A program made the position numbers and the translations under genes. This document shows positions 1 to 6,191 of a stretch of DNA of 6,191 bases, one piece after another. How positions within the stretch are numbered: the stretch's first letter is position 1; the number at the start of each line of letters is the position of its first letter. The DNA is from JALOOE01 sp964423545 (GTDB lineage: Bacteria; Chloroflexota; Anaerolineae; CG2-30-64-16), in contig CAYRFV010000312.1 of NCBI GenBank assembly GCA_964423545.1, positions 1 through 6,191 on the forward strand. The letters run 5' to 3'. The notes under the pieces are model-generated. The model ran no database searches and was not told the origin of the DNA. It saw nothing but the letters and a program-made list of their open reading frames with translations.

Positions 1-1041
1 CCGGTCTTTCAGTGCGGCGGACAGCGCCGACAGCGCCAGAATGCTCGCCAGCAGGCCAAAGTTCGCCTGGCCCGGCTCGTTCGTCGGTCCGCGGTAGACT
101 GCTCGCGCCAGGCGGCCGAGCCAGGGATGGTCCACACTCGGTAAAGGCAAGCTGTTCAGGCTGGCGTCCCAAGAAGCCACGTGCGCAATGCCATAGGGAG
201 CGACCTCGGCAGCTACACTCTGACGCACGAAGTCGATCAGGAACGGCGCAGCGAGGAACACCGCCACGGCCGCGGGGATCACCACCGTGCGCGCTGCAGA
301 GCCAAGACCTGAGATCGCGCCGCCGAGCAGACGTCCGCTGACCCAACACCCAACTAACACGGCGCCCATCGGAAGGAAATACCACGAACTGCTCGCCGCT
401 ATGGCCCACAGCACGCCGGTGAACACCAGCCATCGCGTCGCCGGCCGACTGCCATGGAGGGCCCGCTCGAGGCTCCACACCATCCAGGGCAGCATGGCGA
501 CTGCGACCAACACATTCATGTGCCCGATCAGCCGCAGCCAGTGGAAGCTCCAGAAAGTGTAGAGGAGCGCTGCAACCGTTGCCGCCAAGGCGCTCAGAAA
601 GCGCGAGGCCAGCTTCTGCATGCCGGCAAACGAAATCGCGAGAGTGGTCAATGCCAGCACGTTGTAGGCAAAGGCCGGACCGCCCAACCAGTACAGGGGC
701 AGGAGGCCCAGGAGAATGGCAGGGCCACCGGCATAGGTTGCCACATGCCACCCTGCCGGATAGAAGATCAGTGGATAGAGCTGCGCGTCGTGCACGCCTC
801 GCAGTGCAGCATCATACCAGGAAGTGATCCAGATCACCTCCAGGACGTCATCGTAAGCGGGCAGCGCATGCCTCAGGTCAACGACGCGCCAACCCCAGGC
901 GAGCAGCAGCCCGAAAACAGCCCAGGGCGCAAGCCGATGCGCCACCGAGCCGATCTTCTTTCGGGCAGAAGCGGCTGGCCCGGCTGAGGCTGGCTCGGCC
1001 AGGGCTAACGCAGGGTGATCGCGGTCTGAAAGGTCGCCCAT
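1..1041 (-). CDS. Polytopic GT-C-like membrane protein, 3' end cut by window edge
   Basis: An open frame of 347 codons runs from an ATG at 1041 off the left edge without a stop. ATG 1041 is the first start after an in-frame TGA (1056-1054). It overlaps the end of the upstream gene by 37 bases and lacks a clear Shine-Dalgarno, so translational coupling is likely; GTG 945 is a weaker alternative start. The N-terminus is hydrophilic (residues 1-36), followed by a membrane segment (about 37-53) and an extracytoplasmic loop with PAYDDVLE (61-68), whose acidic pair resembles the catalytic Asp/Glu loop of GT-C glycosyltransferases. FYPAGW follows (93-98), then many hydrophobic helices (about 104-120, 125-140, 148-165, 174-190, 204-235, 250-270). 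A motif SLPLPSVDHPWLG (297-309) is typical of large uncharacterised membrane proteins of this group. The N-terminal half can be matched segment by segment with the preceding gene, so the two look like paralogues. The GT-C call rests on topology and motifs; substrate is unknown. Confidence 0.85.
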   Translation of the reverse strand, partial: MGDLSDRDHPALALAEPASAGPAASARKKIGSVAHRLAPWAVFGLLLAWGWRVVDLRHALPAYDDVLEVIWITSWYDAALRGVHDAQLYPLIFYPAGWHVATYAGGPAILLGLLPLYWLGGPAFAYNVLALTTLAISFAGMQKLASRFLSALAATVAALLYTFWSFHWLRLIGHMNVLVAVAMLPWMVWSLERALHGSRPATRWLVFTGVLWAIAASSSWYFLPMGAVLVGCWVSGRLLGGAISGLGSAARTVVIPAAVAVFLAAPFLIDFVRQSVAAEVAPYGIAHVASWDASLNSLPLPSVDHPWLGRLARAVYRGPTNEPGQANFGLLASILALSALSAALKDR

Positions 1042-2123
1042 TGTGGATTGCCGTCATTCGCGATGACCGGCAAGAACTCCTTCGCGCGCGCATCATACAC
1101 GCCAAGCACCAGTCGATAGGGACCAGGAGGCGCCTCCAGCGGGATGCGCTGCAAACGCTGCACCGCGGCGGTTTCCCCAAGCTTCCAGGCGGCCGGGACC
1201 CCAAGCGACATATCTGCCGTGGCAACGGCCTGCTGCCCTTCCTGCTCAAGGCGGAAGAAGACAACATGGTTGTCAACAGGATCCTGGGTGAGCTTCTGCC
1301 AGTGAAGGGTGAGCGCGATGCTATCGCCCGGCCGATAGGTGTCTGCGTCGAGCGCCACATGGGTCAAACGCACGCGGTGACCGAAGTTCAGGTCCGCTGG
1401 CAACAGATGGTGCGCGGCCGCGTCGGGGGGCATCGGCAGCCCGGCGTCGTATGAGGCGGTGGTTGTCAGCGCGATCGTGGTCGTCACGGTCTGCCCGATC
1501 GCGTGCAGTGCAAGGCGCGCCGTGACCGGCACGGTGATCGCCGCCGGGGCGGGGAATGGCAGCGGCACGTAGCTGATTCCCTCAGGATGGGTGAACGGCA
1601 GGTAACCCTCGCGCACCCCGCTCACGGGCGCCGCGCCCGGCGCCTGCCATTCGTAGCTCAACACGTACTTCTCCTGCGTCAGGTGCGCCGAGCTGCCTTC
1701 ACCTGAGTTCATCACCCTCAGGTAGGCGACAGCGTCCTTGTTCGGGCGAACGCCCGGCGTCGCCTGCAGCTCCAGCGCAGGCGATTGAGCCGTGTGACAT
1801 GGACCTGTCAGGGTATACACATGAGCGGTTTCGATATTCGCCACGAGGGTGAGTTCATCCGCAAAGAGGGGCAACCGGCGCGCCACCTCCTCCCACTCCC
1901 GAGCCGCAAACTGCCCTTCGTGGAGAACCACGGTGCACACGCCGAGCCCTCGCAGATAACTCAACCCTTCGTTCGAAGGGAAATTCAGAGCGCGGTCGAT
2001 GCTCTCTCCGAGGAGGGGGGGATAGAAGCCGCTGTATCCATGATGCTGGGCAGCCAGTGATAAGTGGAGGAATACTGCTGCAGCGCCATCCTTTCCAGCG
2101 ACCCGACATCCTGCCAGAACCAC
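1005..2123 (-). CDS. C-terminal extracytoplasmic part of the frameshifted GT-C-like protein
   Basis: The open frame starts formally at a GTG (2123), but sequence upstream of about 2039 is only a shadow of the other frame. The real protein resumes at GYSGFYPPLLGESIDRAL and gives about 344 residues to the TAG at 1007-1005. There is no membrane segment, so the part should lie outside the membrane. The first stretch (GLSYLRGLGVCTVVLHEGQF, then a helical and strand region to about 1800) resembles the soluble domain that follows the helices in YfhO-like and GT-C proteins. A middle beta-rich stretch follows. The last 120 or so residues form a beta-sandwich-like domain with DTYRPGDSIALTLHWQK, then VVFFRL, then PPGPYRLVLGVYDARAKEFLPV. 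This tail pattern (PGD...L.LYWQ, PPG.Y.L.VGLYD) is familiar from Chloroflexota membrane glycosyltransferases. Without the frameshift repaired this part has no good start of its own and would probably not be made. Confidence 0.75.
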   Translation of the reverse strand: MVLAGCRVAGKDGAAAVFLHLSLAAQHHGYSGFYPPLLGESIDRALNFPSNEGLSYLRGLGVCTVVLHEGQFAAREWEEVARRLPLFADELTLVANIETAHVYTLTGPCHTAQSPALELQATPGVRPNKDAVAYLRVMNSGEGSSAHLTQEKYVLSYEWQAPGAAPVSGVREGYLPFTHPEGISYVPLPFPAPAAITVPVTARLALHAIGQTVTTTIALTTTASYDAGLPMPPDAAAHHLLPADLNFGHRVRLTHVALDADTYRPGDSIALTLHWQKLTQDPVDNHVVFFRLEQEGQQAVATADMSLGVPAAWKLGETAAVQRLQRIPLEAPPGPYRLVLGVYDARAKEFLPVIANDGNPQWATFQTAITLR

Positions 2124-3580
2124 GGTGAATTCGTTGCAGGCAGTTCAAGGATCGCCCCCTGTATCGGCCGAGCGCCAAGCCAACGATACACCTGCGGCGC
2201 CTGCACCCCGACATCGACCGGTCGCCCGGGCGGAACGATCACGAAATGCTCGGCGACCAGGATCAACGGCAGGACCACAAGCCAGGGTCGGGCTCCTCGC
2301 CGAGCAAGGTGCGCCGCGCCATATCCCGCGAGGAGGGCGGCCGCGAAAATGACCAGGAGCGCGATGCGAGCAGGAACGCGCATGCCGCTTGCACCCGGCG
2401 CCCAAGTGTACAGAAAAGCGTAGGGCATGGGGCTCAGCACGGTCGGGCCGCCCGGCGTCAGTTGCAGAGCGGGCCCCAACGAGAACACGAAGCCCATCAC
2501 CAGAAGCGCCGCGAGGAAAAGGGTGTCGCCGCGTCGGTGCATCCGCGGGTCGTGCGTTCGCTTGCGACCTTCGAGCAACCACGCGCCCGCAGCAAGGCCC
2601 ACCAGCAACACCACGGTGAAACCTGGGAAGTAGCTCTTGCCGTCACCCGGGTCGCGGCGCATGGCGGGGATGAGCTGTGCCAGCGGACTGTTCTCAGGCA
2701 CGCTGATGTAGTCTTGCAGGTTGGCGCCGTCTTGATCCCGTAAGGAGCGCTCACCCACGGAGCTTCTCGCCGCGAGGTAGGGGGAGAAAACGACCAGAAA
2801 AGCCATCGTCACGATCACCAGCGTCGCTCCCAGGCGTCCCCATCCCCGCAGAGAGATGCGCCCGCCCTTCTCACGGCGGGTGCGCAGGAGCTGATAGATC
2901 AGAAAGAGACCGACCGCCATGACGGTGTAGTAGCCGTAGTAGTTGTTCGACAGCACCTGAAGCGAGAAGAACACCCCGAACAACCAGGCGGTGCGCCAGG
3001 TGGCGCTCGCTTCGTTCCTGAAGAATCGAGACAGATAGAGAAAGGCGAACGGCAACCACTGCGAAGTCACATTCTGGAGCTGGCTGATCTCGGTGAAACG
3101 GTGCCCGGCAAAGGCGTACGCGAATCCGGCAATCCAGCCCGCGTACCGGCTGCGGGTCAGATCGCAAGCCAGGAGGTAGGCGCCAAGGCCCGATAGCACG
3201 AAAGACCCCAGGACGGCCAGGTTATGCACAAAGACGGCATTTCCGGTGGCCCAGAAGAAGGACGCTGCAGGCAGAGCGATCCCGAGCAGGTGCTCGGAGT
3301 AGGCCAATGTGTTGGGATACGGATGGAAGATGTTGGCATGGAACAGGTTCAGCGGATCGGTGACCAACGCGTGAGCATCCCAGGCCAGGATCCACGCGTT
3401 CAGCAGAGGATCTCCATAGTTCGCGATCGCATCCCAGGCCCTGGATGCCAACGGATAGGCCATGGCCACGGTCAGACCAACCAGGGCGCCGATGAAGGCA
3501 AGGGGGCTCCGGATCCAGCGCCCGATGCGTTCTGCGCCTGTCGATTTCATGCCACCACGGCTGAACCCTCGCGTTGTCAT
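1985..3580 (-). CDS. GT-C-like membrane protein, N-terminal membrane part (frameshifted)
   Basis: This frame encodes 531 residues, of which the first 514 are genuine. ATG 3580 was chosen because it forms an ATGA overlap with the stop of the upstream gene; ATG 3550 (MKSTG...) is an alternative. No strong ribosome binding site is visible, which fits coupled translation. Membrane segments include about 27-44, 97-112, 117-137, 146-158, 173-186, 197-209, 214-231, 249-268, 319-335, 353-369 and 405-422. The first external loop has NYGDPLLNAW (54-63), with an acidic residue where GT-C enzymes place catalytic Asp/Glu, then HANIFHPYPNTLAYSEHLLG (81-100). A large loop has DYISVPENSPLA (290-301), and MPYAFLYTWAPG...MRVPAR (385-404) precedes the last helices. 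A soluble extracytoplasmic segment begins near residue 450 (APQVYRWLG, ILELPATNSPWFW). The architecture matches uncharacterised Chloroflexota GT-C/YfhO-like proteins. A role in transferring a lipid-linked sugar is inferred; donor and acceptor are unknown. Confidence 0.8.
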   Translation of the reverse strand: MTTRGFSRGGMKSTGAERIGRWIRSPLAFIGALVGLTVAMAYPLASRAWDAIANYGDPLLNAWILAWDAHALVTDPLNLFHANIFHPYPNTLAYSEHLLGIALPAASFFWATGNAVFVHNLAVLGSFVLSGLGAYLLACDLTRSRYAGWIAGFAYAFAGHRFTEISQLQNVTSQWLPFAFLYLSRFFRNEASATWRTAWLFGVFFSLQVLSNNYYGYYTVMAVGLFLIYQLLRTRREKGGRISLRGWGRLGATLVIVTMAFLVVFSPYLAARSSVGERSLRDQDGANLQDYISVPENSPLAQLIPAMRRDPGDGKSYFPGFTVVLLVGLAAGAWLLEGRKRTHDPRMHRRGDTLFLAALLVMGFVFSLGPALQLTPGGPTVLSPMPYAFLYTWAPGASGMRVPARIALLVIFAAALLAGYGAAHLARRGARPWLVVLPLILVAEHFVIVPPGRPVDVGVQAPQVYRWLGARPIQGAILELPATNSPWFWQDVGSLERMALQQYSSTYHWLPSIMDTAASIPPSSERASTAL

Positions 3581-5352
3581 GGCATGGGAACTCGGAGTGA
3601 CCCTCCCCCGCCGTCCGGCGCCAGCCAGGGACCCTCCGGGAAGGGTCGCAGACCGATCTCGACGCGTGTGGCCTGCGCCAGCCGGTCGGCTGGGATGCGG
3701 TAGGTGTCGGCCACAATGCGTCCGGTCGGCCAGCGGTCGGTGCTGAACCGCCCGGCGCCCGGCGAACGCTTCCATTCCCAGATGACTTCCCCGCGTTCGT
3801 TGAGCAGCCGCAGCGACGTGCGGAGATCCTCCTTGACAGGCGCCACGCTCCGCCAGTACAGCGTCAGGGCGCGCTGCGGTCCCGTCTCGGCCGGCTCCCA
3901 GCGATGGCCCACGAGCTCGATCTGCCCGCCGAAGCGACTGCCTGCGCCAGAGGCGGCTTCAACCTCCGCCGGCGCCGGCGCTGCCGGAGGCGCGTAGGGC
4001 GCCCACAGCCCTGCGCCCAGCGCGAGGATGGCCACTCCGCCCATGAGGCCGGTCCAGCCGATCAGCCAGCGCACTTGATGCCTGCGCCAGTCGCGAGGCA
4101 ACCAGTGCGCCAGCCCTCCGACCAGCAGCAGAGCCAGCGGCGCGATGGCCGGAAACAACAGCCGGCCCTGGTCGGTGCCGAGCGCCACCCGGCTGTAGGT
4201 GATCAGCCAGGCGAAGGTCATCAGCGGCGCGCCCAGCAAGACAATCACGCCTTGCCAACCGCCACCGGCCGCCACCGGATTTCGCATCGCCGGCCGCGCG
4301 CTCGCCCACCTCCAACCCCCGCGCAGCCAGCCCAGCACGCTCCCGCCGGCCAGTGCAGCCCATAGGGCATAGAACGGCCACGGCAGCGCGATGTGCCCGG
4401 CGCCGCCGAACTTCCCCCAGAATCCCAAGAAGAGGCCGCGGGCCAGCCAGGCGAACTCCTCCGGTCCGAATCGGCCTGTGCGCCGGTCGATGGTCGCCAA
4501 CACCAGCGGCCAGCCCAGCCAATCGCCGTAGAGCTGCCGGTTGCGCAAGAACCAGGGTGCGGCGACAAGCAGCGCCACGGCGCCTGCCGCGGCAACCGGC
4601 GCCCAGGGCCGCCACCCACCCGTCGCTTCCCTTGGGCCGCCATCCCCCGTCTTCGCTTCCTCCCGGGTGCGAACAGCCATCGCCAGCAGCACCACCGGCC
4701 ACAGCGCCGCCACGCTCACCTTGGCCCATAGCCCGAGCCCCATCAAGCCGCCGGTCAGGATGGCCTGCCCATAGGTCCGGCTGCGCAGGCCGGCCCACAA
4801 CGCCATCGTCGCCAGGAGGGCCGCCAGCGTATCGTTGCTCATCGCGGCGCCCACAAAGAGGGACTCTGGCAGGAACGCCACGAACGCCGCTGCCGCCAGG
4901 GCAGCGGCAGGCTGAAGCGGCCAGATCGCACGGCCCAGCGCATAGGTTGCAGCGACCAACCCCACCCCCGCCAACACGGAGATCAGCCGCGCCAGGCGCA
5001 TCGCCAACGGGCCATCATGCCACGGCCAGCCCTCCCCGGCGGTATGGATGAAGTAATTGGGTGAAGCCTCGGGTGTGAAGCCGGCATCCGGATTCGCGCG
5101 CAGGAAGTCAGCGTCCATGCCGACCGGCCCGGCTGCCAGCGCAGCAAGCGCATGGTACAAGGGTGGGTGTTTGGCCTGCGTCATCCAGGCGCCTTCGGGC
5201 AATCGATGCTGCCGCGCGATGTATGCGGCATATGCATGGTGATCGGCTTCGTCGGGGGCTTCACCGAGCGGAATCACAACGCTGTAGGCCAGGCCGAGGA
5301 TCAAGCGCGCAAGCAGCAGGAAGACCAGCAACCAACGTGTATCGTTCAGCAA
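3577..5352 (-). CDS. DUF2142/GT39-like GT-C membrane glycosyltransferase with beta-sandwich tail
   Basis: A 591-residue protein. The start is TTG 5352: an in-frame TGA lies five codons upstream, no in-frame ATG exists between them, and GAGGGG sits five bases upstream (counted from GAGG). Helix 1 (7-28) leads into an external loop with EAPDEADHHAY (31-41), the acidic motif expected of GT-C/PMT-type enzymes, then KHPPLYHALA (61-70). Several helices follow (about 119-140, 147-163, 174-188, 197-227, 250-268, 303-312, 323-341, 366-386, 396-415, 428-450). Further family hallmarks are PWFLRNRQLYGDWLGWPLV (266-284) and DQGRLLFPAIAPLALLL (394-410). A Pro/Ala linker (452-463) precedes an extracytoplasmic beta-sandwich-like tail (about 475-588, with RALTLYWRSVAP and RVEIGLRPFPEG). 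Enzymes of this fold transfer sugars from polyprenyl-phosphate donors outside the cytoplasmic membrane; donor and acceptor cannot be read from sequence. It is the first gene of the leftward operon and shares ATGA with the next one. Confidence 0.88.
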   Translation of the reverse strand: MLNDTRWLLVFLLLARLILGLAYSVVIPLGEAPDEADHHAYAAYIARQHRLPEGAWMTQAKHPPLYHALAALAAGPVGMDADFLRANPDAGFTPEASPNYFIHTAGEGWPWHDGPLAMRLARLISVLAGVGLVAATYALGRAIWPLQPAAALAAAAFVAFLPESLFVGAAMSNDTLAALLATMALWAGLRSRTYGQAILTGGLMGLGLWAKVSVAALWPVVLLAMAVRTREEAKTGDGGPREATGGWRPWAPVAAAGAVALLVAAPWFLRNRQLYGDWLGWPLVLATIDRRTGRFGPEEFAWLARGLFLGFWGKFGGAGHIALPWPFYALWAALAGGSVLGWLRGGWRWASARPAMRNPVAAGGGWQGVIVLLGAPLMTFAWLITYSRVALGTDQGRLLFPAIAPLALLLVGGLAHWLPRDWRRHQVRWLIGWTGLMGGVAILALGAGLWAPYAPPAAPAPAEVEAASGAGSRFGGQIELVGHRWEPAETGPQRALTLYWRSVAPVKEDLRTSLRLLNERGEVIWEWKRSPGAGRFSTDRWPTGRIVADTYRIPADRLAQATRVEIGLRPFPEGPWLAPDGGGGSLRVPMP

Positions 5353-5355
5353 CTG

Positions 5356-5361
5356 CCCCTC
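5356..5361 (-). promoter_or_regulatory. Ribosome binding site deciding the TTG start
   Basis: GAGGGG lies on the minus strand just before TTG 5352 and supports this unusual start codon. The codons between it and the upstream in-frame TGA contain no ATG, GTG or TTG, so TTG is the first usable start (the following CTG is a weaker option). Confidence 0.6.
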
Positions 5362-5383
5362 ACATCATGCTGCGATGGCGGAT

Positions 5384-5412
5384 AGGATATCATTGAGTCA
5401 TGAGCGGGTCAA
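5384..5412 (-). promoter_or_regulatory. Sigma70-type promoter of the leftward GT-C operon
   Basis: On the minus strand TTGACC (5412-5407, 5 of 6 to the -35 consensus) is followed by 17 bases and TATCCT (5389-5384, 4 of 6 to the -10 consensus). The predicted transcription start near 5377 leaves a leader of about 25 bases containing the GAGGGG site before the TTG start at 5352. Position, spacing and leader length agree, but this is a consensus match only. Confidence 0.55.
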
Positions 5413-5437
5413 ATCGGGTGATGGGGGCCTGCCTCGC

Positions 5438-5451
5438 GCGCCCTGGGGCGC
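5438..5451. repeat. Short inverted repeat next to the rightward -35 element
   Basis: GCGCCC (5438-5443), two centre bases TG, GGGCGC (5446-5451): a perfect 6-base palindrome ending one base before the proposed -35 of the lipoprotein gene and between the two divergent promoters. It could be an operator half-site pair, but in DNA this rich in G and C it may be chance. Confidence 0.25.
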
Positions 5452-5480
5452 TTGGCGCAAACGCCGGAACTGGATACAAT
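5452..5480 (+). promoter_or_regulatory. Sigma70-type promoter of the M1-like lipoprotein gene, probably leaderless
   Basis: TTGGCG (5452-5457, 4 of 6) is followed by 17 bases and TACAAT (5475-5480, 5 of 6). The expected transcription start is about 5487-5488, at the ATG itself. No Shine-Dalgarno is visible upstream of either candidate ATG, which agrees with a leaderless transcript. Confidence 0.45.
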
Positions 5481-5487
5481 GTGCGCC

Positions 5488-6191
5488 ATGCGACTGATCG
5501 CTTCCGTGTGGCTCTGGTTCGTGTTTCTGTTGGCTGGCTGCGCCGCGCCGCCCGAGCTCCAGGTGACACCGACGGCCGACCTGGCGCCGGCGACGCTGAC
5601 GGCCACGGCCACGAGCGCGCCGTCTCCCACGGCAAGCCGCACACCGCGGCCCACGCCGACCCTCACGCCATCGCCTGCTATCACACCGACCCCGTCCTCG
5701 GTCGCAGCCCTTGCGCCGTGGGAGCGCTATGCCGAAGCGCTGCGTCCTGCGGCTTGGCGGGAATTCGATCCGGCCGTGAATCCGGCGGCGTTCAGCCGAT
5801 TGTCTGGCATGACCACCTACAGCCTGACCGTAGAGCTGGCGCCCGATCTGACTCGGCTCAGCGGCGCCGCGCGCATCGGCTACACCAACCGCACCACGAC
5901 AACGCTCGATGCGCTGTACCTGCATCTGTTCCCCAACCTCTGGCGCGCCGGCATGACGGTCGGCGCTGTGCGGGCAGGCGGCGCCCCGGTCACACCCACG
6001 CTGCTGTCCAACAGCTCCATCCTGAGGGCGCCGATGGCGACGCCATTGGCGCCCGGTGCGGCGACCGATCTGGTGATCGACTTCGCCAGCCCGATCCTGC
6101 CCGGCGAAGGCGCCGGCAACTACGGCGAGTTCTCTCTCGACAACGGTTCGTTGGCCTTGGGTCACAGCTACCCCTCGATGGTGGCCTTCGA
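5488..6191 (+). CDS. Lipoprotein with M1-aminopeptidase-like N-terminal domain, cut by window edge
   Basis: An open frame of 234 codons runs from ATG 5488 off the right edge. The N-terminus is a lipoprotein signal: charged start, hydrophobic core WLWFVFLL (8-15), lipobox LAGC with the lipidated Cys at 18. Residues 26-70 are a Thr/Pro/Ser/Ala-rich linker (repeated TPTP-like units), probably a flexible surface spacer. From about residue 108 the sequence TTYSLTVELAPDLTRLSG...YTNRTTTTLDALYLHLFPN, then PLAPGAATDLVIDF and LALGHSYP, matches the beta-sheet N-terminal domain of M1-family zinc metallopeptidases, especially bacterial surface forms. The catalytic GxMEN and HExxH motifs would lie past the edge, so activity cannot be judged. 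An in-frame ATG at 5479 would add MCA but lies inside the proposed -10 element, so 5488 is preferred and the mRNA may be leaderless. It is divergent from the GT-C operon. An inactive peptidase-like surface protein is the main alternative. Confidence 0.85.
   Translation, partial: MRLIASVWLWFVFLLAGCAAPPELQVTPTADLAPATLTATATSAPSPTASRTPRPTPTLTPSPAITPTPSSVAALAPWERYAEALRPAAWREFDPAVNPAAFSRLSGMTTYSLTVELAPDLTRLSGAARIGYTNRTTTTLDALYLHLFPNLWRAGMTVGAVRAGGAPVTPTLLSNSSILRAPMATPLAPGAATDLVIDFASPILPGEGAGNYGEFSLDNGSLALGHSYPSMVAF

Larger units (their letters stand above)
1005..3580 (-). pseudogene. GT-C-like membrane protein gene with one frameshift (reconstructed full length)
   Basis: Two overlapping frames encode the two parts of one protein. 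The first frame reads correctly to ...STYHWLPSIM (codon ATG, 2041-2039), then gives an out-of-frame tail of 17 residues and stops at 1985. The second frame resumes the family sequence at GYSGFYPPLLGESIDRAL from GGA (2039-2037). Related proteins read continuously as HW-x-P-...-GYSGF-P (recalled family pattern). Adding one base at ATG-GA (for example GG to GGG) restores a single frame of 2577 bases, 858 residues plus stop. No slippery heptamer is present at the junction, so programmed frameshifting there is unlikely. It is either a true disrupting mutation or a one-base sequencing or assembly error. The parts are described in the two separate entries. Confidence 0.75.

Noticed and set aside
454..987. 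Plus-strand open frame of 177 codons in the left kilobase
   Set aside because: Antisense to the continuous membrane-protein frame; composition (Gln/Arg/His/Pro-rich) is not protein-like.
878..1360. Minus-strand open frame of 160 codons spanning the gene 2 / gene 3 junction
   Set aside because: Alternate-frame shadow: Ser/Arg-rich, and both true genes use other frames here.
2015..2021. C7 run (minus strand) as a programmed slippage site expressing the full protein
   Set aside because: A -1 slip here would restore the frame but replace the family-like GYSGFY with DTAASI; the simpler reading is a one-base loss upstream. Kept only as a remote alternative.
3960..3993. GC-rich inverted repeat (CCTCCG...CGGAGG) as a terminator or structured RNA
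   Set aside because: It lies inside the Pro/Ala linker codons of the first GT-C gene, has no T-run, and is explained by biased codons.
3959..4798. Minus-strand open frame of 279 codons inside the DUF2142-like gene
   Set aside because: Alternate-frame shadow, Gly/Arg/Ala-rich, without membrane segments or motifs, while the overlapping frame has clear family hallmarks.
4353..5051. Plus-strand open frame of 232 codons
   Set aside because: Arg/Pro/Ala-rich antisense shadow of the DUF2142-like gene.
5398..6165. Long minus-strand open frame of 255 codons opposite the lipoprotein gene
   Set aside because: Arg/Gly/Gln-rich low-complexity translation with no recognisable domain, lying fully antisense to a gene with a clear lipobox and M1-like sequence; typical of high-GC DNA.

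Overview
The window is dense, high-GC bacterial DNA (mostly G/C at third codon positions). The large polytopic membrane proteins with a beta-sandwich tail, and the lipoprotein with a Thr/Pro-rich linker in front of an M1-peptidase-like domain, look most like Chloroflexota (Anaerolineae/Caldilineae type). That placement is an impression from protein style, not from a marker gene. No RNA genes, CRISPR array, insertion sequence or phage genes are visible.

Layout. About 87% of the window (1-5352) is one leftward gene string on the minus strand. In transcription order it holds: (1) a 591-aa DUF2142/GT39-like GT-C membrane protein (5352-3577, TTG start); (2) a second GT-C-like membrane protein (3580-1005), which starts in an ATGA overlap with gene 1 and is split by a -1 frameshift near 2039; (3) a third GT-C-like membrane protein (1041 to beyond the left edge), which overlaps the end of gene 2 by 37 bases. 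A divergent gene on the plus strand (5488 to beyond the right edge) encodes a lipoprotein with an M1-aminopeptidase-like N-terminal domain. The 135-base divergent intergenic region (5353-5487) holds one plausible sigma70-type promoter for each direction. The rightward one fits a leaderless mRNA.

How the genes may work together. GT-C fold enzymes normally move sugars from polyprenyl-phosphate carriers onto lipids, glycans or proteins on the outer face of the cytoplasmic membrane. Three consecutive, translationally overlapped genes of this type suggest a module for building or decorating a cell-surface glycan or glycoprotein. The first two proteins end in a similar extracytoplasmic beta-sandwich. 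The divergent lipoprotein would also act at the cell surface, but nothing in the sequence ties it functionally to the GT-C genes.

Main points of note: the frameshift in gene 2, the tandem GT-C architecture with shared beta-sandwich tails, two real genes that run off the window edges, and the paired divergent promoters. I see no convincing previously undescribed system beyond this.
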